A stretch of DNA of 64,000 nucleotides from Caprimulgus europaeus (lineage: Eukaryota; Chordata; Aves; Caprimulgiformes; Caprimulgidae). The DNA is taken from positions 26,811,834 to 26,875,833 of the forward strand of contig OU015523.1 of assembly GCA_907165065.1 (NCBI GenBank), written 5' to 3'. The notes beneath the pieces are model-generated. The model was not told where the DNA came from and did no database searches. It saw only the letters and a program-made list of their open reading frames with translations. The position numbers and the translations under genes were made by a program. Shown here in pieces: positions 50,601 through 58,800 of this stretch (the first letter of the stretch is position 1; each line of letters begins with the position of its first letter).

Positions 50601-52846
50601 GGCATGGTGTGTGTGCGCTGCATGGCAGACGCAGGAGAAACCATGCAATAAAATGAGGGGAGCCACTGAAGCGTGCAATCTGGTGCACAGCTCTGACCTC
50701 CACCGTCAGGCTGTTCTGTTTGTGTCCCCCAGCCATGGTTCTGAGCTGCTGCCCACAGCTAGAAAATAGTGCATGTAAAAAACACCCCAGCCAGCCTCTT
50801 CTATTGGGCACCTGGAGCACTGCTCTGAGAAGGTCTGGCAAGCCAGCCAAGTGAACTTAAACTAAGCGCAATGTGCCCACAACATGTATGCCACGTGTGG
50901 CTTGTACAGGTGGGCAGGATTCGTAGCTCCTTTCCCCCCCTCTAAGAGTAGACTGACACCTGCTGCAAGCAGAATTGCTGTTTGCAGCCCAAGGCAGCGC
51001 TGTGTAACTCCAGCAGGCTGCACATGGCCAAGAACAGCAGCGCAAAACATAATAGACTCAACAGCGGCCATCAAAGCAAAGGTCACAGGGCTGGTGTTTG
51101 GAGCACAGGAGGAACACTAGCCAGAAAAGCTCATCTTGGCCCTGTGCTGTCTGTTAAAAGGATGAAGGATGAAGGGTATGATGTCCTCCCTGGCTAAGAG
51201 AAGCAGCATCTTCTCCATACATCTACATCCACCATCATTTTTCAGATTTCAGTGGGTGAGCACCACAGCTTGCAGGACCGGCAGTCTCCTGTGAGGGGAC
51301 AACGCTGTTTCTGGGTGATGTTTTGCAAAAATGTGAAGGTTGGCTAATTGGAAGAGTGAAATTTTAGCCGAGCAAGTGTTTATGATGGATGGGAAACACT
51401 TGCAGGTTTCTCCTTTGTTTCCAGCCCCAAGAGCTGAGGACTGCTTGCACATCTGCAGGCAGGGAGGGCAACGGGGCAGGGAGGGCAGAGAAGGGGGACA
51501 CAACCAACGTGTGCGAGCTCCCAGAGTGGAGTGATCAGTTTTGGCAGCTACCCTAGCAAAAAAGGCACCATCAGCACTGCAAAACATGCAGGACAATCTT
51601 TAGCTGGCAAACGCTGATTTATCTTTTCCAGAGGCACTGAAGAGTGGAAAACGCCCAAAGAGAATTGTAGATAAGGAAGGGAGCAGTGATGGGATCAAGC
51701 CAGCTGTGGAGACCAGTTAGTTCAGCTCCCTCCTGGATACAGCCCTCTTCTTGGAAAGGGAGTGTTGAATGAAAACAGAGCCTGGAATAACCTGGAATAT
51801 TATCTACAGACACAGCTTAGCAAATGCCACATGCTTCTCTTTTACATAGAGGAAAAACTGCCTTACCTGAGTAGTTTTTGCCCTTCTGCCTTGCATGCTG
51901 TTACTATGGCTAATTTGTGTGTTGGTGGCCCCTTCGGAAAGGCAGTGGGATTTCCTGCAGGGCAGTGTATTGTAATTACTGTAGGAAGGCGCATCCTCAG
52001 CAGTAACCGATGCCATCTTATGGCTCCCGATATCTGGGATGTCGGACACTAAATTCCGGCAGTACCCTCCAAAGGCATTTCGCGGGCCACCGTTGACGGT
52101 AGCGCTCGGGGTTTTGGGGGAATACAAGTCGCTCATAGAGTTGGCACGCTGGCAAGGGACCAGTGGCTGGGGGCTGCCACTGGCCTCCGTCCCCCGGGGG
52201 ACCTCGGTATCCTTCTCCTCGGCCAAGCCCAGGATTTCCTCATTGCTCGTTAAATGCTCCTGGCTGAGGTCAGAAAGTGAAAACTCCAGGCTGTCCTCAC
52301 GCCAGATGTCAGCCGATTTGGAGCGCTTCTTCTTGAAGCTGGCCGTCTCCATGAAGTTTGTCCCATTGGCCGCGTATCGATGTGATCTCCCATCACCCTC
52401 TGCCAGGAACGGTGGCTCGTCCCCATAGAGCCTGCTCTCCTCCGAGTCAGGCATGCTCTGGACAGAGGCGGCGGTGAGGACAGTGCTGCTGTCCACACTG
52501 GGGGTGACGGAGGAGTCGGTGTGGTAGGAAACGGGCCGCAGGCCCATGTCCACGCGGTCCACCCAGATGGGGCTTCCAAAGTCCTCTAGGTTGGCCTCCT
52601 GGGCGAAGGGCTCCAGGCCGTTCTCTGCCAGGGACTGGGGGATGCTGGGGGTGCTGCTGGAGCGGGTGCTCACTTCTGAGTTACGGTGGATAATTTTCCC
52701 AGAAGAAGCATGCCGTGTCCGGCGAGAGGCTTTATTGGAGAGGCGAAGCGAGCGGGAGGTGTGCTTGCGGCCCAGGCTGGCGTGCTTGTCTCCATAGAAG
52801 GCATGCTCCACGCTCTGGCTCTCTGCGTTTCCCATGGCGTCACAGT
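3858..52846 (-). CDS. TIAM1: TIAM1, Rac-specific guanine-nucleotide exchange factor; 12 coding exons, N-terminal 60%
   Basis: Joined coding exons (minus strand, 5' to 3'): 52835-51867, 37257-36810, 34465-34293, 30226-30002, 28550-28365, 26025-25879, 23793-23719, 22660-22490, 16616-16512, 12832-12751, 7533-7447, 4082-3858. The product begins MGNAESQ and closely follows the human TIAM1 sequence as I recall it: myristoylation signal, PH1, coiled coil-Ex, Ras-binding domain, PDZ. Human TIAM1 is 1,591 residues, so about 964 residues are present here and the DH-PH2 exchange module is outside the left edge. The protein activates Rac1 at membranes and junctions. PH1-CC-Ex binds scaffolds such as PAR3, the RBD binds activated Ras, and PDZ binds syndecan/CADM-type C termini. 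All introns are GT-AG, phases match at every junction, and no frameshift or stop was seen. TIAM2 was considered and rejected: its N terminus and PDZ helix residues differ. Confidence 0.98.
4083..7446 (-). other. TIAM1: TIAM1 intron 11 (3.4 kb)
   Basis: Bounded by GTAAAA at 7446 and TTGCAG at 4083. The sequence is moderately GC-rich at 4800-5400 and 6400-7100 without a recognisable exon. A poly-A run lies near 5781-5791. I see no other feature. Confidence 0.85.
7447..7533 (-). CDS. TIAM1: TIAM1 coding exon 11: PDZ carboxylate loop, residues 861-890
   Basis: 87 nt, phase 1/1. The acceptor is GGTATCTCCCCAG; the donor is AAAG|GTAAAA. After the split Gly861 it encodes [20 protein letters not shown] and ETGLAFKK. 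The GFSL loop binds the C-terminal carboxylate of PDZ ligands. Bird-specific changes relative to human are E for D in VEEEG, G for S in YVNGV, and F for S in LAFKK. The exon sits inside an open frame running 7957-7241, so both flanking introns are open in frame for some distance. Confidence 0.96.
8780..8838 (-). repeat. CR1 LINE 3'-end fragment
   Basis: GAATCACAGAATG followed by GATTGGAAGGGACC and GATCATCTAGTCCAA is the reverse complement of the CR1 3' tail. The element is therefore antisense to the plus strand, in the same direction as TIAM1. The border beyond 8838 is degenerate. Confidence 0.9.
9430..9560 (+). repeat. TG/TA-rich imperfect microsatellite
   Basis: Alternating purine-pyrimidine runs (GTGTGTGT, TGCGTGCG, TATATATA, CACATATA). 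Includes a perfect 17-base inverted repeat, 9452-9468 with 9487-9503. Confidence 0.9.
10366..10389 (+). repeat. 12-bp tandem duplication
   Basis: TATTATCTTACC occurs twice in direct succession. Confidence 0.95.
10420..10592 (+). repeat. MIR/L2-like ancient SINE relic
   Basis: Shows the MIR-type order: TTTCACCTCTCTGTCTTTGA, CTGTTAAATGGAGATAACAG, CAGGATTAATGAAT, then an L2-like tail TGTGAAGTATCTTGAAAATT and AGTAGTATTATTAG. Diverged, so borders are approximate. Confidence 0.65.
12352..12375. repeat. Perfect 9-bp inverted repeat, 6-bp loop, with CRE-like halves
   Basis: TGAACGTCA at 12352-12360 and TGACGTTCA at 12367-12375 are exact reverse complements. Each contains a TGACGT core like that bound by CREB/ATF factors; binding is inference. 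Confidence 0.6.
12751..12832 (-). CDS. TIAM1: TIAM1 coding exon 10: RBD-PDZ junction, residues 834-861
   Basis: 82 nt, entering phase 0 and leaving phase 1. The acceptor is TTTTTTTCTGTTCAG; the donor is ATG|GTGAGT. It encodes [20 protein letters not shown] and DASSDIY plus the first base of Gly861. It closes the Ras-binding domain and begins the first PDZ strand. Tyr860 corresponds to human Tyr858, next to the carboxylate-binding loop (YGFSL in place of the canonical GLGF). Confidence 0.96.
12833..16511 (-). other. TIAM1: TIAM1 intron 9 (3.7 kb)
   Basis: AT-rich intron bounded by GTAATG at 16511 and GTTCAG at 12833. It holds the TAC microsatellite (14616-14692) and a 17-A run near 16050. Nothing coding is evident. 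Confidence 0.85.
14616..14692 (+). repeat. Trinucleotide microsatellite, GCT then TAC then TAT units
   Basis: An uninterrupted run of triplets: about four GCT/TGC, roughly seventeen TAC, then TAT variants. It lies in intron 9 and is likely length-polymorphic. Confidence 0.97.
16512..16616 (-). CDS. TIAM1: TIAM1 coding exon 9: Ras-binding domain, residues 799-833
   Basis: 105 nt, phase 0/0. The acceptor is CTGTTTCTTGCAG; the donor is CTG|GTAATG. It encodes [20 protein letters not shown] followed by [15 protein letters not shown], the second half of the Ras-binding ubiquitin-like fold. Compared with human, NKMQLYVPQ reads NQIQFYVPK; the rest is essentially identical. It has no ATG and no track of its own because it is short. 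Confidence 0.96.
17205..17410. promoter_or_regulatory. TAAT-rich segment, possible enhancer, intron 8
   Basis: Repeated homeodomain-type cores occur over 200 bases: TTTTAATGAATTAG, TATAATTAG, GTTAATGACC, GATTAATAAGC, GGTTAATGC, TGTAATCA and ATGATAAAC. No simple repeat explains them. Function is inference from motif density. Confidence 0.15.
21085..21152. repeat. Possible ancient amniote repeat fragment
   Basis: GGAGCTACACCAATTTACAC followed by CAGCTAAGGATCTGGCC resembles the end of an old amniote dispersed repeat. Short and uncertain. Confidence 0.35.
21770..21965. promoter_or_regulatory. CpG-rich cluster inside intron 8
   Basis: About 14 CpG dinucleotides occur in roughly 200 bases, against a sparse background in the introns, with GC-rich stretches such as CCCCCGCGCCAGCCGCCGG. 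A donor-like GGTGAG follows on the plus strand near 21930. It could be a small CpG island or an internal or antisense promoter; there is no direct evidence of transcription. Confidence 0.3.
22490..22660 (-). CDS. TIAM1: TIAM1 coding exon 8: start of Ras-binding domain, residues 742-798
   Basis: 171 nt, phase 0/0. The acceptor is GTCTGTTTAG; the donor is AAG|GTAAAG. It encodes [20 protein letters not shown], then [20 protein letters not shown] and [17 protein letters not shown]. The Ras-binding domain (human 765-832, here about 767-834) begins at the FTPSWF region and adopts a ubiquitin-like fold that binds activated Ras and so couples it to Rac. The bird protein reads VALSSV where human has VVLPNV. 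Confidence 0.97.
22661..23718 (-). other. TIAM1: TIAM1 intron 7 (1.1 kb)
   Basis: Bounded by GTAAAA at 23718 and GTTTAG at 22661. No repeat, RNA gene or other exon seen. Confidence 0.85.
23719..23793 (-). CDS. TIAM1: TIAM1 coding exon 7: short linker, residues 717-741
   Basis: This is the smallest exon here: 75 nt, phase 0/0. The acceptor is CTGTTTCTCCTCAG; the donor is AAG|GTAAAA. It encodes [20 protein letters not shown] followed by IPDGK. Human TIAM1 has the same segment with minor changes (EGTES for EGVDS, IVPDG for TIPDG). Because it is a multiple of three and phase 0 on both sides, skipping it would keep the frame. Confidence 0.96.
23794..25878 (-). other. TIAM1: TIAM1 intron 6 (2.1 kb)
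   Basis: Bounded by GTAAGT at 25878 and CCTCAG at 23794. Contains a MIR-like relic (about 24030-24240) and purine-rich stretches near 24800-24860. Nothing else recognised. Confidence 0.85.
24030..24240 (+). repeat. MIR-like ancient SINE relic
   Basis: TCACTGACTTACTTGG, TTTGATCTCCTTTTGTGCTC, AGTTTTTGCACCTGTAAAGT and AGGGGAAATGAACATT follow the MIR core order. The tail near AAAGCACTTAGCAAACATTC fits the end of the same family. Confidence 0.6.
25879..26025 (-). CDS. TIAM1: TIAM1 coding exon 6: basic linker after Ex, residues 668-716
   Basis: 147 nt, phase 0/0. The acceptor is GGCATTGACAG and the donor CAG|GTAAGT. It encodes [20 protein letters not shown], then [20 protein letters not shown] and KQGRPSISQ. 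The segment is strongly basic and Ser-rich (RRR, KRRSR, SKKKQ), likely disordered and a possible phosphorylation or membrane-binding patch; that function is inference. It links Ex to the Ras-binding domain. Confidence 0.97.
26026..28364 (-). other. TIAM1: TIAM1 intron 5 (2.3 kb)
   Basis: Bounded by GTAAGT at 28364 and TGACAG at 26026. Contains a T-run near 26355-26370 and a possible ancient repeat (28065-28100). A 122-codon minus-strand frame at 27111-26743 is unrecognised and treated as chance. Confidence 0.85.
28065..28100. repeat. Possible ancient amniote repeat fragment
   Basis: CCCCATTGACTCCACTGGAC then GAATCAAGCCC resembles the CCATTGACTTCAATGG core of an old sauropsid repeat. Very short. 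Confidence 0.25.
28365..28550 (-). CDS. TIAM1: TIAM1 coding exon 5: Ex region, residues 606-667
   Basis: 186 nt, phase 0/0. The acceptor is GCTGTAAACAG; the donor is CTG|GTAAGT, near consensus. It encodes [20 protein letters not shown], then [20 protein letters not shown] and [20 protein letters not shown]. This is the helical Ex extension that packs with PH1 and the coiled coil in TIAM family proteins. The match to human TIAM1 is almost residue for residue; human has Phe where this protein has Tyr in FRYRC. Confidence 0.97.
28994..29011 (+). repeat. (CAG)6 microsatellite
   Basis: Six perfect CAG units in intron 4; non-coding here. Confidence 0.95.
29200..29460. promoter_or_regulatory. Possible intronic regulatory element in intron 4
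   Basis: Non-repetitive block with balanced composition. It contains CGATTGACAG (PBX/MEIS-like, near 29214), CTTTGAG, GCGCATTAAGGCC and TGGTTTGCATTAC. It reads like a conserved non-coding element, but conservation cannot be tested here. Confidence 0.15.
30002..30226 (-). CDS. TIAM1: TIAM1 coding exon 4: end of PH1 and coiled coil, residues 531-605
   Basis: 225 nt, phase 0 at both ends. The acceptor is CCCTCTCTTTAG; the donor is CAA|GTAATC. It starts [20 protein letters not shown], the C-terminal helix of PH1. It then forms a charged heptad-like stretch (residues about 558-590: [20 protein letters not shown] followed by [14 protein letters not shown]), the coiled coil of the PH-CC-Ex scaffold-binding module. 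The KKKK run at 597-600 includes the residue aligned with human Lys595, reported as a HUWE1 ubiquitination site. Confidence 0.97.
30227..34292 (-). other. TIAM1: TIAM1 intron 3 (4.1 kb)
   Basis: Bounded by the weak GTTGGT donor at 34292 and CTTTAG at 30227. Contains a CR1 3' end on the plus strand (30836-30970). No other exon seen. Confidence 0.85.
30836..30970 (+). repeat. CR1 LINE 3'-end fragment
   Basis: Contains GGCCAGGTTGGATGAGGCTT, GAGCAACAGGT, CCATGGCAGGGAGGTTGGAA, CTAGATGATCTTTAAGGTTC, and a tail ending ATTCTCTGATTCTATGAG. This is a textbook CR1 3' end with its octamer-like terminus. It is antisense to TIAM1. Confidence 0.95.
34293..34465 (-). CDS. TIAM1: TIAM1 coding exon 3: core of PH1, residues 473-530
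   Basis: 173 nt, entering phase 1 (GG completes Gly473) and leaving phase 0. The acceptor is TCTCTTTTAG. It encodes [20 protein letters not shown], then [20 protein letters not shown] and [15 protein letters not shown], the central beta strands of the N-terminal PH domain that docks TIAM1 at membranes and scaffold complexes. The donor is CAG|GTTGGT, with a T at +3 and G at +4, which is weaker than those of its neighbours. Translation without splicing would run into intron sequence (VGPVQG...). Confidence 0.97.
34466..36809 (-). other. TIAM1: TIAM1 intron 2 (2.3 kb)
   Basis: Bounded by GTACAG at 36809 and TTTTAG at 34466. A short CR1 tail (36715-36762) sits 47 nt inside the donor; a poly-A run lies near 35700-35714. 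Nothing coding is evident. Confidence 0.85.
36715..36762 (+). repeat. Short CR1 LINE tail near the exon 2 donor
   Basis: TTTGAGGTCCCTTCCAATCC followed by CTAACATTCTGTGATTCCATGA is a 5'-truncated CR1 terminus. It ends 47 nt from the TIAM1 exon 2 donor. Confidence 0.85.
36810..37257 (-). CDS. TIAM1: TIAM1 coding exon 2: degron/Src-site region and first part of PH1, residues 324-473
   Basis: The acceptor is a T-rich tract ending CAACTAG at 37258; the donor is AAAG|GTACAG after 36810. It spans 448 nt, entering phase 0 and leaving phase 1. It opens [10 protein letters not shown], followed by DSGIEG (residues 335-340), which resembles the DSG-type beta-TrCP degron described in human TIAM1. [13 protein letters not shown] places Tyr386 at the position of human Tyr384, a reported Src site. 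From about residue 434 ([20 protein letters not shown]) the first PH domain begins, with the basic [18 protein letters not shown] strands. The split Gly473 codon is completed by the next exon. Confidence 0.97.
39560..39650 (+). repeat. MIR-like ancient SINE relic
   Basis: AGTGTGACACAACC, ACCTTGGTGAGACACGGC, ATCACCTCAAGTTTCCCTGT and CCATAAATGGGGATTATACT match the MIR core pattern. Short and diverged. Confidence 0.55.
40279..40310 (+). repeat. Short direct repeat, 13-bp units 19 bp apart
   Basis: TTGTGCTTCCACA at 40279-40291 recurs at 40298-40310. Confidence 0.9.
46314..46359 (+). repeat. 23-bp tandem duplication
   Basis: The unit starting TGAGACCTTGGGAACAACCT occurs twice head to tail (46314-46336 and 46337-46359), the copies differing only in the last bases. 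Confidence 0.95.
51867..52846 (-). CDS. TIAM1: TIAM1 first coding exon: N terminus, residues 1-323
   Basis: Reading from the acceptor (pyrimidine tract then GCAG at 52850-52847), 11 nt of 5' UTR precede the ATG at 52835-52833. The start MGNAESQ fits the N-myristoylation rule (Gly2, Ser6), a known TIAM1 membrane signal. The exon is 969 coding nt, phase 0, and ends CAG|GTAAGG at 51867/51866. It encodes a Ser-rich, probably disordered region with basic stretches (residues about 16-46, and an FKKKRSKS patch) and the conserved [17 protein letters not shown] block. Relative to human, two one-residue insertions (in the KASRR and SYHTDSS segments) explain the +2 numbering offset. GC content and codon use are higher than in the surrounding intron. 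Confidence 0.98.
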
Positions 52847-55800
52847 CTGCAGGGGGAGAGAGCCGGGACTGTTAGAGGAGGCAACCCAATACGTAGGCAA
52901 GAAGACACACAGATGCCCCAGCACACCCACAAGAGTATTTTTCTTTTTTTTAAATGAACCTGTTGCAAAACCTCTACCACAGCTTCCCCTGGGTCTCACA
53001 GGGCGTGCTTTAACAGCAGCAACGAATCCCACAGGATTAATTAAGGGAGCCAGCAACCATACCAGCAAACTTACAACAACAACTCAGTTAAATCAGTATG
53101 TAGGAAAAAGTCAGATAAAAAGACAGATAAAAGGCCAGACGACAGCTATGCTGGTGTAAATGAAGAGTGTAGAAGAGGGAAGGAATGAACTTTGAAGCTT
53201 GGTGTGAACTGCGACCAGTTTACCACCAAAGTGCACTGCAATCACAGCTCTGCACACATTCACTTGACTCCTAGTATTAGTTAATCCTTTGCAATTCCAG
53301 CTAAGACTACAAACTCAAAAAATCAACAGCTACTTTTTACCTGCATGTAACAAGATGCCAAAAAGTAGATGGATATATGGCTTTATCTGAGATGTCACAT
53401 TTTTTGCTAGAAACTGCAAATTGAAGCACCAAATAGCAAAGTACAAATTCAACTGTTCGGCAGCGAGCTAATGATAGGTTTGATTTCTGGAACAAAAAAC
53501 AGTGCAACATTAAGCAGGTACAGAGAGCCCCACACAAGAAAGCCATATTATGAAAAATAAATTAGCATGAGTGACTCAGACTGTACAAAAATAACCTTTC
53601 CTTCCTACTCACTCTGAAGAAGATAGCTAGATCTAAGTGCTTTGATCTAACAAACAGAAAACTGAGCTGGAACTAAGGGACTGGGTTTCTGTCCCCATCT
53701 CCATACCTAACCTCCTGCATTATTCAGTTGCAGACATCCTGCAGTGAAACAGGTTTCCCATCCAGGAGATGAGAGTGATGATCTGGATTCAATCTTGGAA
53801 ACCACTTTGAGGTCTGTGATCTCACTCAACAAATGTCAGAAATATTTTATCAGTAGGATTTTGATCCTTCTGGTCAAAGATCAAGAAGAACAAGAAAAGT
53901 AAATGTTAAAGTATGTGACCATTCAAAATTAAATAGGAGGTTCAGAATGACACACAAGACAATTATACCTAGAGAAATAGTCCATAAATCTTGAACAGAA
54001 ATTCCAAGACAAAACTACCTAATTTTGAGGCATTTCTATTAGTCTTTGTTGGAAAAAAAAAAAAGCTGCCCTGACAGTAAAATAAACTGGAGTTTTTAAT
54101 TTCTTGGGGCAATTTCCTCTCCTTTAACAGTATGTGCAGATGGATCTTGAGCCAGATGCTGGCAGGATTAATGTGATCATGTATTTTCCCCTCACTGTCT
54201 AAATACACACTATTGCTGCTGTGCAGAACTGAATTAGCCCTACATAAATTACATATAAAATGAGGAACTGATTGTGTTAAACACAGGCACAGCACTTCTG
54301 CCATAGGCTGCCCTGGGCACATACAGTAGAACTGAACTTCTGCAGTGATACTTCTGACCACGGCCAGAGGACTGCACCTCTCCACTCTTCTAGCCAGCTA
54401 AACAGGTTGTATCTCCACAAAAGTCTGTTCAGCGCTGGAACAACAGGCACCTACATAAATATCTGGACATTTCTGTATCTAAAATAAATGCAATCACATG
54501 TGAAGTAAACTGTACCAGGAAATACCCTATGTCAGCTTAAACTAAGGGCTGAACTCCCATTGACTGTCATGAGAGTTGGTTATCATGCATCATTTAGAAA
54601 AATAAATGCGCTGAAAAGAGAGCGGGTTTTAATCTAAAAAAAAATGACAGCGTTATAAATCTCCAGGCAAGGTTTATTATTCCTTAAAAGCTAGAGCCCT
54701 TTGATACAGACGGGACTGAAAAACAAATGTCAGCTAGCTTTTGCTTCTAAACCATTTTAAAGCACAAAACCTGCATTTTGTCTTCCACACTGACGTGTAA
54801 AACCGGACCTCAACACTCCCCATCTTGCAAAAGAAAGTTCTCTCGGGGTAATGCTTTTAGCTGCTTTGATGCTGAGATTCTTGCTAACCACACGTTCATT
54901 CCACAGGATTTCCACCGGCTGCAAAGCCCCTCAGAGCATGCAGCCATTTATCACCAGTCTCCAGCCACGCAGCCATCACTTGGGTACCTATCTAAGGAGA
55001 AAGAGCAGTTTTAAAAGTCTTCTTGAAACGCTAAATGATTGAAGAATGGCTCTTTACCTTCAGAAACAGAGCTGCCAAAGGGCAGGAGCGTCCTCCGCAC
55101 ACCACACAGCGAGGCACACTTGCTGATGAGAACGCTGGGCAGCGTGGCTACAGCAAGCAGCCCTGTGCCACCACCTGAACGTAGTCTCCATGCACACCAG
55201 GCAGAATTTCAGTCAGCCAAAAAGTAACAGAACCACAAATGACTTGGCAAGGAAAGGAGCAGCAGCTCAGGCTGCATCCCGTGAGGAAATAACACCACTA
55301 GAAACACTCTCATGGAAGGAGGAAAGTCTTTTCTCCACAGACATGTGGAGCAGGAATGTTTACTGAGAGATTTCGCACAATGAGAAGTATCTGCTAGATA
55401 CTGGCAAGAAGTGTCAGACTTCAAAGTAAAGAGCTGTCCCTTTTAAATTCCGTGGATTGGCGCTGTAGGTGAGGATGTGTTTGCAAATCCCGCAGACGGC
55501 TATCTATCCCGGCAATGACCCCACGCCCGCTCCTGCCGTCGGGAAGAGAAGAGGCCTTACCCGAATGCCACCGATTTCCCCAGCATTACACTGCAGGTTT
55601 GCAGGAATGCTGTGCGGTGGGTGCAAGAGGGCTGCAGGCAGACATGGTGCAACTCATCCAGCTGCAGCCATGCAAGACAGTGCCATCCCTGCCACTGTCC
55701 CCCAGCAGAGGCCATCTCCCCTGAGAGATGCAGGATACAACGAGCTGAACCTGCCTCAGGTGGGGATGGTCAACCCTGTGGGTCAAGCTGAGGGTGACTG

Positions 55801-58800
55801 TTTGTGGGGTGCCTAAGATCAATGGCTCCCCCTGGAAGGGACCCTGAACCAATTCAGGTGCTCATGCAGCTGAGTCCACTAAAACAGCAGAAAATAAAAC
55901 CATTTAAAAAACCCAAAACAAACCAAAACCCTTTATTAGTTTATTTTTGCTGAGATAGTGAGTTGAACTGGCATGTGCCAGAGGCAGCACAAGGCTGCCT
56001 GTCTGGGGACACAGCAGGACGAGGACGGGGCAGCACAGCTGCAGGGTGACATGAGAGCCAGGGATGGGGGACAACGAGCAGCACCTCCCCAGTTTTTGGC
56101 AGCAGAGAGCTGTTAGGTCAGCTCCAGCAGATGTGGAAAAGTAGCCCTGAAACACGTGAACTCGCACTGAAGCAGATGCCGGTGTCCTCAGCTAGCAGGA
56201 GCGGGTGCTGGGCAGGGAAGGGGAGCCCCAACCTCCCCCTCCCAGGGGCAGTGGCAGACAGCCTGGGGCAGAAACGTCTTAAACTGCTCCAGCTACAACT
56301 GCCAGATGCTGCCTGTCTACGGCTTAACTGAATTTAGCACACTCAATGAAAAAAATCTGTATCAAATTAAGAAAATGAGTAATGTTAATGGGAGTTGCAC
56401 ACAAATGCTGGTAGGACAAAGGCTCCCCTTGTTAGCTCACCCGCCAAATCCAAAGGTGACCACTAAAGACCTATCAAAGTACCACCAGGGTACAACATAA
56501 ATCAAGTGTGACACATCTTGATGCTTTAAACAGGTCTGTCGTGCTCAACCGAGGAGTGCTACATGTCAAAAATCTGTTCTGAATTATTCTCCGAAGCCAG
56601 CAGAGATTAGCTCACACAGAGTATGCACTGCAAGCAGAACTAGTCGGAAATTTTTCGGCAGAAAATGTTGATTCATCAAAACCGAAACTTTTCGTGGGAA
56701 TAGACTGCTTTTGACCAAAGGCTCCTCTGCTCCAAGAGGGAGAGATTCAAAAACTGAAGCAAGGAGACAGGCACGTCCCCTGGAAGAGCCATCAGCTCGG
56801 TGACTCAGTAGCTTGCCAAAGACGCAGAAGATCAAGATTCCTATCTGCAGACCAAGTGAGGCAAACGAGAGGTGGCAACTTGTTCCTCCACATGGGAACT
56901 GGCTCTCTCTCCCAGAAGATCTGCTCCTTCCTGGTTCACAGCTGAGAAAATGTTGAAATTGTGGAAGCCTTCAAGGGGCCAGGACAGTCACCTTTTAGCC
57001 AGCTTGCATGTCAAGAGGCAGTACAGAGGTTTGAGTTGTGGGGCTTGGTTTGGTTTTTTTTTTTAAACTAAAACTTAAGATTGATATCAATATTAGGATA
57101 TCAGCAGGGAGAACAAAAATTCTGCAGGAAAGCTTTGGAAAAAAACCCAATGTTCCCTACATCAGTTATCCTTGACAAGCAGACTGACCTCTAGCTGAAC
57201 TGCTGAGTTTTTGCTAGATGAGTCTTATATGAAATGGTTACACATAAAGACAATTACATTCTAGATGACCACTGATTACAGCCCCCTCAAATAATATAAT
57301 TTTATTTGAAAACAGTAATTTTCCTTTCTCTTCCCTTACCCCTGATATTAAATATTTCTCTAAATAATTACAAAACCAAAATACTAATTTCAATTAAACC
57401 TAAGTTAATAACTCTCAAACTTGCTAAAAGTTGGGCCGTTAGATTCCAGAAGAAAATCTGAAATATATTAACTTTCCAACCAAATTCGAAGCACCTCGCA
57501 AGACAACAGATTGCAAATTTAAAATTAGATTCTAGTGGGAGGCCCTGGTGACAAATCTGTATTTTTCTCCTGGAGTGGAGCTTGAAGGCTGCGAGAACCA
57601 GAACAATGATTAAATCCACAGCAAGCAATGAGCCTACAGAAATAAACTTTTGCTAAAATCTGCCAGCCAACAACCAAGATTTTTACTGAACTCAGAAGAA
57701 CCACACAGAAAAATGTACAAGACTAATAACCTAGTGTGAACATACACATTTTATTGTAATTAAAATGTGCTTTTTCAAAAGGGCAAGAAAGAGGCTGAAA
57801 TTCCACAGTAAGCCTTTGAGTTTCTCGGAAACTCCAGCAGCATATTTAATTGTTTTCAAATCAGAACCTTTTAACCAGCCATTTCTTTTTTGTAAGCCAC
57901 TCTTGCATATGTTAAAGCAGAGGATGGACTCCAAAAAGGTCCTGCAGCAATTCAAATAAGAAGAGGAGCAAGGGAGGAAGGGATGTCATCAGTAGCTGAT
58001 TGACAGCCATTCAAATGCTTTTGTATTGCTAAACGAGTGTAACCATAAACTGCTTATCCATTTTTTTCCCCTCCCAGCAAACTCCTGAAGAAAAATATAT
58101 GGACACACATGTACCTTCAGAGGCAGTACTGGTATCCAGCGCAACCTTCCCCAAGAGAGCTGTGGCATTTAGAGGTATAGAATTGCAAATGATACCAAAA
58201 TGAACAGTTACTGGGACTGCAGAAGCTGTCAGCACCTGCCACTCAGCGACTCCATTACTCTCACATCAGAGTCTATGACTAAATGCCAAAAACCTGGGGA
58301 GAAAGAGGGGAGAAAAAAAAATCAGACAAAGGGTTAGCAGGAACGGCTACAGAGGAGGATGTCTTCTGCCAGGTCCTGTTATCAACACTTACCTAAGAAA
58401 CACTGTGCAATACAGCATGTGAATGCTGTGCTTAAATTCAAATGATGACATCTGATGATGGCAGAATAAATGAAAACCCCAGTCAAGCACTGTCAGCCCA
58501 AGCTACAGAATGTGAAGAGTTCCTCTTCCCACCACTTTGCACAGTAAAAATCCCATAAAAAATTAACATCCTCCTGCTGAGGACAGTCTGTCTCAGGCAG
58601 GGCTGGAAAACCTCAGGTTTGAAAACATGCCTGCATCCAAAAACGACCACCAAGAAAGGTACCTTCCAGCAAACCAAGGTTTGACTTCTGGCAGCAAGGG
58701 GGGACCCAACTGCCCAGGGAACAGGCCTGAAGCTGGAAGACCTCAAAGGAGATTTCTCTGTGCAGACTGTCTAATTTACGAAAAGGGCAGTTATCCAAGC

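Larger units (their letters stand above)
37258..51866 (-). other. TIAM1: TIAM1 intron 1 between first and second coding exons (14.6 kb)
   Basis: The largest complete intron, bounded by GTAAGG at 51866 and AACTAG at 37258. It contains a MIR-like relic (39560-39650), short direct repeats (40279-40310, 46314-46359), an octamer motif (42581-42588) and T-rich tracts at 47265-47325. Open frames of 193 codons (39320-38739, minus) and 163 codons (47329-47820, plus) are not recognisable. No other gene was found. Confidence 0.85.

Noticed and set aside
52039..52579. Open frames of 129 (plus) and 109 (minus, other frame) codons over the first TIAM1 exon
   Set aside because: Shadows of the GC-rich TIAM1 coding frame.
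55557..55600. Strong minus-strand donor CGG|GTAAGG, possible untranslated 5' exon
   Set aside because: No convincing partner acceptor or promoter; isolated donor matches are common.
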